A stretch of 64,000 nucleotides of DNA, from NCBI RefSeq assembly GCF_000745215.1, contig NZ_JQNK01000009.1, forward strand, positions 992,001 through 1,056,000, given 5' to 3'. Below, one piece after another: positions 59,457 to 64,000 of the stretch. The stretch comes from Methylosinus sp. PW1. GTDB lineage: Bacteria; Pseudomonadota; Alphaproteobacteria; Rhizobiales; Beijerinckiaceae. The notes beneath the pieces are model-generated. The model worked only from the letters and a program-made list of their open reading frames with translations, did not search any database and was not told the DNA's origin. Each line of letters opens with the position of its first letter. Positions within the stretch are counted from its first letter, which is position 1. A program made the translations under genes and the position numbers.

Positions 59457-60350
59457 ATGGTCCGAGAGTTCGCGTCAGGGAAAATCGTCCTTCATATCGG
59501 CGACAGCCGCGATGTCGTCGCGCGCCTCGACGCATGCTCGGTCGATTCGATCGTGACCGACCCGCCGTATGGCATCGGATTCATGGGGCGGCGGTGGGAC
59601 CACCCCGACAACATCGCATTCGATCCTGCATTCTGGCGCGAATGCCTGCGCGTCATGAAGCCCGGCGGACACCTCGCCGCCTTTTCCGCCGCGCGGACAT
59701 ATCATCGGATGGCGTGCGCCATTGAAGACGCGGGCTTCGAAATTCGCGACCAGATCGGGTGGCTTTACGGGTCGGGTGCCCCGAAGACCAAAAAGACGCT
59801 GAAGCCGGCATGGGAGCCGATCTGTCTTGCGCGGAAACCCTTCGAGGGATCCATGCGCGACAATATGGAATCCACCGGCCTCGGCGGCCTGAATGTCGAT
59901 TTGTGCCGAGTCCACGGCAAAGACACCGTACCGATTTTTCGAAACGAGAAAAATCTTTCGTCGAGTGGGATTTACGGCGACGGCCTGCATGGTGGCATGA
60001 GGACAGGCGAGCAGGCCTCCAGCCGTTGGCCGGCGAACGTCGTCCATGACGGCAGCGACGAGGCCCTGTCGATATTCCCCTCTCCGAAAGGAGAGTCCGC
60101 AGCCAGATATTTTTACTGCTCAAAAGCCCCGAGATCCGAGCGAGCCGGGTCGAAACATCCGACGATCAAGCCCATGGCTCTCATGCGCTGGCTGACGCGT
60201 CTCGTCACGCCGCCGGGCGGCCTGATCCTGGAGCCTTTCGCCGGCAGCGGGACGACCCTCGCGGCCGCCGAGCTCGAGGGCTTCATGGCCATCGGAATCG
60301 AGCGAGAGGTGGAATTCGCGTCCGATATCGAACGCAGGATGACGGCCTAG
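59457..60350 (+). CDS. Orphan phage DNA methyltransferase (DPPY type)
   Basis: 297 residues. Motif IV SIVTDPPYGIGF (DPPY 35-38) precedes motif I EPFAGSGTT (~264), beta-class order, with LRVMKPGGHLAAFS between. No restriction partner nearby. Phage methyltransferases of this type protect phage DNA from host restriction or change transcription. Last gene before the attachment region; GATG start follows a divergent promoter with an inverted repeat. Confidence 0.8.
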   Translation: MVREFASGKIVLHIGDSRDVVARLDACSVDSIVTDPPYGIGFMGRRWDHPDNIAFDPAFWRECLRVMKPGGHLAAFSAARTYHRMACAIEDAGFEIRDQIGWLYGSGAPKTKKTLKPAWEPICLARKPFEGSMRDNMESTGLGGLNVDLCRVHGKDTVPIFRNEKNLSSSGIYGDGLHGGMRTGEQASSRWPANVVHDGSDEALSIFPSPKGESAARYFYCSKAPRSERAGSKHPTIKPMALMRWLTRLVTPPGGLILEPFAGSGTTLAAAELEGFMAIGIEREVEFASDIERRMTA

Positions 60351-60395
60351 CTGCCGAGCCACCCCGAATCATGCCGACGAGAATCGGGGCGCCGA

Positions 60396-60419
60396 ATCCG
60401 TGCCCGACGGATCCTTTTT
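60396..60419 (+). terminator. Terminator after the orphan methyltransferase gene
   Basis: ATCCGT-GCCCG-ACGGAT stem-loop (60396-60412) followed by CC and TTTTT (60415-60419). It lies ~45 bases after the stop codon and ~75 bases before tRNA-His. Confidence 0.6.
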
Positions 60420-60492
60420 CCCGCTCCGTTGCCCCACTGCTGCCCCAGCGGTCGTTGCCCCGGGGAAGCATTCAGCTAACTTGTTGAAATAA

Positions 60493-60569
60493 TGGTACCG
60501 CCACCCCGACTTGAACGGGGGACCCCCAGATCCACAATCTGGTGCTCTAACCAACTGAGCTATGGCGGC
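60493..60569 (-). tRNA. tRNA-His (GTG), with CCA encoded
   Basis: 77-base gene; anticodon loop TTGTGGA between a 5-bp stem gives GTG (His). T stem CCCCG/CGGGG and D loop are regular. The acceptor starts G1 opposite U72 (wobble) with A73 as discriminator and no extra 5' G(-1), the unusual tRNA-His of alphaproteobacteria. The 3' end faces the prophage, so the gene is the likely integration target and is intact on this side. Confidence 0.9.
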
Positions 60570-60730
60570 ACGTCGGCGGGGCGGAAACTAGAAGCATCGC
60601 CGCGCCAATGCAATGCAGAAATGCAGGAAGGGACGCGAAAATTTCCGCGTTTCGCGATCGCCGCGCCGGTCTAGAATACCGCCTCCCATGGCGGCGGCGC
60701 CGCCCCTTCCAGCCCGTGAGACGTGAAGCG

Positions 60731-61555
60731 ATGAAAGTCACCCTGGTCCAGATGAACTCGGTCAGCGACAAGGCCGCCAATCTCGCCGCCGCCCGGGCGC
60801 TCATCGACCAGGCCGTTCGCGAGGAGCGGCCGGACTGGATCTGTCTGCCGGAGGTTTTCGACTTCATCGGCGGCAATCGCGCCGACAAGGCCGCCGCCGC
60901 CGAGGAGCTGCCCGGCGGCCCCGCCTATTCGCTCTGCAGCGCCCTCGCCCGCGAATATGGCGTCTTCATCCACGCCGGCTCCATTCTCGAGAAGGTCCGC
61001 GGCGAGGAGCGCCTCCACAACACCACGGTCGCCTTCGACCGCAGCGGCAAGGAAGTGGCGCGCTACCGCAAGATTCACATGTTCGACATCACAGCGCCGG
61101 ACGGCGCGCAATATCGCGAGAGCGCCGCCTTCAAGCCCGGCGATGCCGTCGTCACCTATGATTGCGAGGGCCTCACCATAGGCTGCGCCATTTGCTACGA
61201 TCTGCGCTTTCCCTATCTTTTCCAGGCGCTGGCCGACAAGGGCGCGGATATCGTCGCCCTGCCCTCCGCCTTCACCCTCGTCACCGGCAAGGATCATTGG
61301 GAGGTGCTGGCCCGCGCCCGGGCGATCGAGATTCAGGCCTATTTCTGCGCCCCGAATCAGACCGGCGCGCATAAGGCCGGGCATGAAACCCGCGCGAGCT
61401 ATGGCAATTCGCTGATCGCCGACCCGTGGGGCCATGTCGTCGCCCGCGCTTCGGAGGGCGTCGGCCTCGTCTCGACGCGAATCGACCGCGATCGCATCCG
61501 TAAGGTCCGCGCCATGATTCCCGTCGCGAGCCATAGGGTGAGCCTGCCCGGCTGA
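60731..61555 (+). CDS. Carbon-nitrogen hydrolase (nitrilase family, deaminated glutathione amidase-like)
   Basis: 274 residues. Glu of WICLPEVFDF, Lys of RYRKIHMFDI and Cys of GCAICYDLRF make the nitrilase catalytic triad. The Nit1-like branch hydrolyses deaminated glutathione. First host gene right of the tRNA; codon use and spacing look chromosomal. GTGAAGCG precedes the ATG, with a long upstream open frame that has no better start. Confidence 0.85.
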   Translation: MKVTLVQMNSVSDKAANLAAARALIDQAVREERPDWICLPEVFDFIGGNRADKAAAAEELPGGPAYSLCSALAREYGVFIHAGSILEKVRGEERLHNTTVAFDRSGKEVARYRKIHMFDITAPDGAQYRESAAFKPGDAVVTYDCEGLTIGCAICYDLRFPYLFQALADKGADIVALPSAFTLVTGKDHWEVLARARAIEIQAYFCAPNQTGAHKAGHETRASYGNSLIADPWGHVVARASEGVGLVSTRIDRDRIRKVRAMIPVASHRVSLPG

Positions 61556-61787
61556 GCGGGCGGCGGCGCTGCGTTTACGATCTAACCAGCGGAGCCTTCA
61601 GGGGAAATCCCAGGCGCTCTTGCGCGATTCGGCAAAGTGTGGCTACATTATTGTTTAGACTGCCGACAATCCGCAAAACAGGATCGGCGCGCCGCAAAAA
61701 AAGGCGCCGGCAGAGGGGGGAGCAAAAAATAATGGCCTCGCGAACCAAAAGCCGCGAAGCGGGCAGGCTTGCGCCCGTATCCGTAGC

Positions 61788-62126
61788 ATGACGAAGAAAA
61801 TCGAGCCAGGGCGCACTTTGACGCGGGCGTCCCTGCGCGAGGCCGTGTACAGCTGTTGTCCAACGCTGTCGCGCGCCGAAGCTCGCCAAATCCTCGACGC
61901 CACATTCGAGGAGATCAGCGAAGCCCTGGTGCGAGGGGAATCGGTCAAGCTGCGCTCATTCGGCAGCTTCAACGTTCGCGCCAAGCGCGAACGTATCGGC
62001 CGCAATCCCAAGACCGGCGTGGAGGCGCCGATCTGCTCGCGCAAGGTGTTGACCTTCAAGGCCTCGCCCGTGCTCATCGCGCAGGTGAACGGGCTGCCGA
62101 TCGAGCATTTGGAAGAGGCGGACTGA
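61788..62126 (+). CDS. IHF-alpha-like DNA-bending protein
   Basis: 112 residues. IHF/HU core with LTRASLREAVYSCCPTLSRA, SVKLRSFGSFNVRAKRERIG and RNPKTGVEAPI, including the Pro that intercalates in bent DNA. Slightly longer at both ends than IHF-alpha from rhizobia and with two Cys, so it may be a divergent paralog rather than the main subunit. A 230-bp upstream gap contains a weak TTGCGC-N18-TACATT promoter-like pair at about 61620-61650. Confidence 0.75.
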   Translation: MTKKIEPGRTLTRASLREAVYSCCPTLSRAEARQILDATFEEISEALVRGESVKLRSFGSFNVRAKRERIGRNPKTGVEAPICSRKVLTFKASPVLIAQVNGLPIEHLEEAD

Positions 62127-62180
62127 CCGCCTCTCCAGGAAAAGCGCAAATGCGAGCGGGGCCGTCGGCCCCCTCGCCTC

Positions 62181-62927
62181 TCAGCCCGAGAGCTTGGCGA
62201 CCAGAGCGTCCGACACCTCGAAATTGGCGTAGACATTCTGCACGTCGTCATTGTCCTCGAGGGCGCCGATCAGCTTGAGAATTTTCTCGCCCGCCTCATC
62301 GTCGACAGCGACGGAATTCTGCGGCCGCCAGACCAGCGCGGCCTTTTTCGGCTCGCCGAACTTGGCTTCCAGCGCCTTGGCGACGTCGCGCAGGCCCTCG
62401 AGCGAGGTGATGATCTCATGCGTCTCCTCGCCGGAGGAGACGTCTTCGGCGCCCGCCTCGATCGCCGCTTCCATGATCGCGTCCTCAGAGGCCGCCTTGC
62501 GCGGAAACTCGATGAGGCCGACGCGATCGAACATGAAGGAGACGGCGCCTGTCTCCGCCAGCGCGCCGCCCGCCTTGGTGAAATAGGAGCGAATCTCGCC
62601 GGCGGTGCGATTGCGATTGTCGGTCAGCGCCTCGATGATGACGGCGACGCCGCCCGGCGCATAGCCCTCGTAGCGCACCTCGTCATAATTCTCGGCGTCG
62701 GCGCCCGAGGCCTTTTTGATGGCGCGCTCGATATTGTCCTTGGGCATGTTCTCGGCGCGGGCCGCGAGCACGGCGGCGCGCAGGCGGGCGTTCATATTGG
62801 GATCGGGCAGGCCCATTTTGGCGGCGACGGTAATTTCGCGGGCGAGCTTGGAGAAGAGCTTGGAGCGGATCGCGTCCTGCTTGCCCTTCTTATGCATGAT
62901 GTTCTTGAACTGACTATGTCCCGCCAT
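62181..62927 (-). CDS. yebC: YebC/TACO1-family translation or transcription factor
   Basis: 248 residues from ATG 62927 ([19 protein letters not shown] start is diagnostic). Contains [38 protein letters not shown] and [20 protein letters not shown]. YebC proteins prevent ribosome stalling on difficult motifs or regulate transcription. Host gene; convergent with the IHF-like gene. Confidence 0.9.
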   Translation of the reverse strand: MAGHSQFKNIMHKKGKQDAIRSKLFSKLAREITVAAKMGLPDPNMNARLRAAVLAARAENMPKDNIERAIKKASGADAENYDEVRYEGYAPGGVAVIIEALTDNRNRTAGEIRSYFTKAGGALAETGAVSFMFDRVGLIEFPRKAASEDAIMEAAIEAGAEDVSSGEETHEIITSLEGLRDVAKALEAKFGEPKKAALVWRPQNSVAVDDEAGEKILKLIGALEDNDDVQNVYANFEVSDALVAKLSG

Positions 62928-63065
62928 CGTCCCGGCCCTTGAAATTCCGCTTTCCTGCCCCGCGGGGCTTCGCCGCGTCATATACGCCGGCCCCGCGCGG
63001 AAATAAAGGAAGGCGAAGCAGCATGAAAACGTGGCCTCGCGCTTTCGCCGCTCGACCGTCGCCGC

Positions 63066-63581
63066 TCAGGAGAGCAGCCGCGTCTCGTCCTCGAAAGTGG
63101 TGGAGCCGATCTGATAGAGCCAGAAGCCTTTGGACTCGCCCGCCGCGATGATCGCATGCGCGGCAGCGATATCGACATTGTCTGGAATATCGACGCTCAG
63201 CAGCAGCTTGCGCCCGACGTTGAGGTCCATATGCATGCTCTCGTAAGAGCAGCCCATCGCCTTGAGCAGCCGCCAGTCGGAGCCGGCCAGAACCTCCTCG
63301 CCGTCGATCAGCAGCATATAGGTCGAATGGCCGCCGCTCCTCGCCAAGCCCTTGAAATCGAAAAGGCGGCCATCCGCCCTGGGGACGGCGATCACAATGT
63401 CGCGGAACGACACTCCGGTCGCGAAATAAGGGGAGTTCAGCAGCCGGAACCGCGTCCACTCGCTTCCCTCGACCGGCTCGGCCCAGAGCGCTTCCGACGC
63501 ATGGCCGTGCCAATCCTCGGGGTCCAGCGAAAACAAGACTTTCGGCTTGCTTTCCACCCGCGCCCCTTCCCTGAAATGCAA
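63066..63581 (-). CDS. DUF4265-like protein
   Basis: 171 residues. Pattern KVLFSLDPEDWHGHASEALW, then VEGSEWTRFRLLNSPYFATG and FDFKGLARSGGHSTYMLL fits DUF4265, uncharacterised. Host-side gene between yebC and the YidB-like gene on the other strand. Confidence 0.65.
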   Translation of the reverse strand: MHFREGARVESKPKVLFSLDPEDWHGHASEALWAEPVEGSEWTRFRLLNSPYFATGVSFRDIVIAVPRADGRLFDFKGLARSGGHSTYMLLIDGEEVLAGSDWRLLKAMGCSYESMHMDLNVGRKLLLSVDIPDNVDIAAAHAIIAAGESKGFWLYQIGSTTFEDETRLLS

Positions 63582-63766
63582 GTCTCGGAAGATAAGGAGA
63601 AACCCTAGCCGAGCCGGGGGCTCGACGTCAATTCGTCGCCCGTCGCGTCCCCCGCCTCTTCGCGGCGCCGCGCCGCATCGACGCGGCCAGAGCGCGCCCT
63701 AAGTGAGCAGCGTCGCCGTGGCCCCTCGGGGTCATGGCGCTCCGGCTTCTGCCAAGGAGGACGAAA

Positions 63767-64000
63767 ATGGGTCTGCTGGACGGAATCATCGGCGGCGCGA
63801 TCGGCGTCGAGCTCGCCACTCTGATCAACGGCTATATCGAAAAGCGCGGTGGATTGGAGAATGTGCTCAAGGACTTCGAGAAGAGCGGCTATGGCGAGAA
63901 GGTGAAGTCTTGGGTCGGCACCGGCCCCAATCTGCCCATCTCCGCGGAGCAGGTGCAGCAGACGCTCGGCTCCGATCGGGTGAAGGAGCTCGGCAATAAA
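63767..64000 (+). CDS. YidB/DUF937-like protein (3' truncated by the window)
   Basis: 78 residues visible; the frame is open to the window edge. AAGGAGG seven bases before the ATG. MGLLDGIIGGAIGVELATLI followed by GGLENVLKDFEKSGYGEKVK and SAEQVQQTLGSDRVKELG is the YidB (DUF937) pattern, a conserved helical protein of unclear role. Confidence 0.75.
   Translation, partial: MGLLDGIIGGAIGVELATLINGYIEKRGGLENVLKDFEKSGYGEKVKSWVGTGPNLPISAEQVQQTLGSDRVKELGNK

Larger units (their letters stand above)
1..60492. mobile_element. Prophage (right-hand part), contractile-tail phage with cargo
   Basis: Tail, lysis, replication and many overlapping small genes without host housekeeping genes run from the left edge to just before tRNA-His at 60493. 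The first recognisable chromosomal gene lies right of the tRNA. The 3' end of the tRNA gene faces the prophage, which is the usual geometry for integration into a tRNA 3' end. Head, terminase and integrase genes are not in the window, so the left end and the duplicated core cannot be seen. Type IV CRISPR genes and a replicase-like gene are also typical of plasmids, so an integrated phage-plasmid is possible. Confidence 0.8.

Overview
The window looks like a high-GC alphaproteobacterial chromosome carrying most of one large prophage. The host side is recognised by a tRNA-His without an extra 5' G and with A at position 73, which is an alphaproteobacterial trait, and by ordinary chromosomal genes to its right (nitrilase-family amidase, IHF-alpha-like protein, YebC family, DUF4265, YidB/DUF937-like). 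A Hyphomicrobiales-type host is my best guess, not proven.

From position 1 to about 60,490 everything reads as phage or phage cargo. Positions 1-12,354 hold the end of a contractile (P2/Mu-like) tail module in the usual order: tape measure, gpU-like, gpX/LysM, gpD hub, gpV spike, gpW/gp25, gpJ, gpI-like, then six fibre or fibre-associated genes. A PrimPol/SF2-helicase fusion runs on the minus strand (12,383-16,114). Next come a RuvC-like resolvase, a compact lysis cassette (GH19-like endolysin, holin-like, Rz, Rz1), and a long rightward run of small early genes to 29,243. This run includes a T5-A1-like phosphoesterase, an Acb2/Tad1-type cyclic-nucleotide sponge candidate, two nucleoside deoxyribosyltransferase-like proteins and a dNMP kinase. 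An intact IS630 element with a TA duplication follows.

The second half is dense in cargo. There is a methyltransferase that appears fused to an Mrr-like nuclease domain, a divergent HTH-regulated switch at 33.3-33.8 kb, and an SNF2 helicase. The most interesting locus is a tightly coupled operon at 38.5-45.6 kb. It starts from a divergent promoter shared with a ribbon-helix-helix-like regulator, encodes CysH/IbrA-like, ParB/IbrB-like and DNA-methyltransferase-like proteins, continues into a type IV-like CRISPR effector set (Csf1, putative Cas11, Csf2/Cas7, Cas6e-like, Csf3/Cas5), and ends at a strong terminator. No CRISPR array, cas1, cas2 or dinG is visible. Csf1 ends in QLSLF, a textbook beta-clamp-binding pentapeptide. 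Immediately downstream is a prophage-borne flagellin with an AT-rich variable centre. Further right are small minus-strand genes, a lone TnpB, a second replication-type protein beside an iteron-like dyad, a duplicated small secreted protein, a phosphoesterase, a soluble FtsH-like AAA+/M41 protein and an orphan methyltransferase, ending at the 3' end of tRNA-His.

Four copies of a conserved element of up to 36 bp (TTTGnATTTTC...ATTCACC..GAnTC) precede the RuvC-like gene, the Acb2-like gene, tnpB and a small minus-strand gene, which suggests a phage-specific promoter class. Terminase, portal, head genes and any integrase would lie left of the window. Functions below are read from motifs, gene order and family knowledge; no database search was run.
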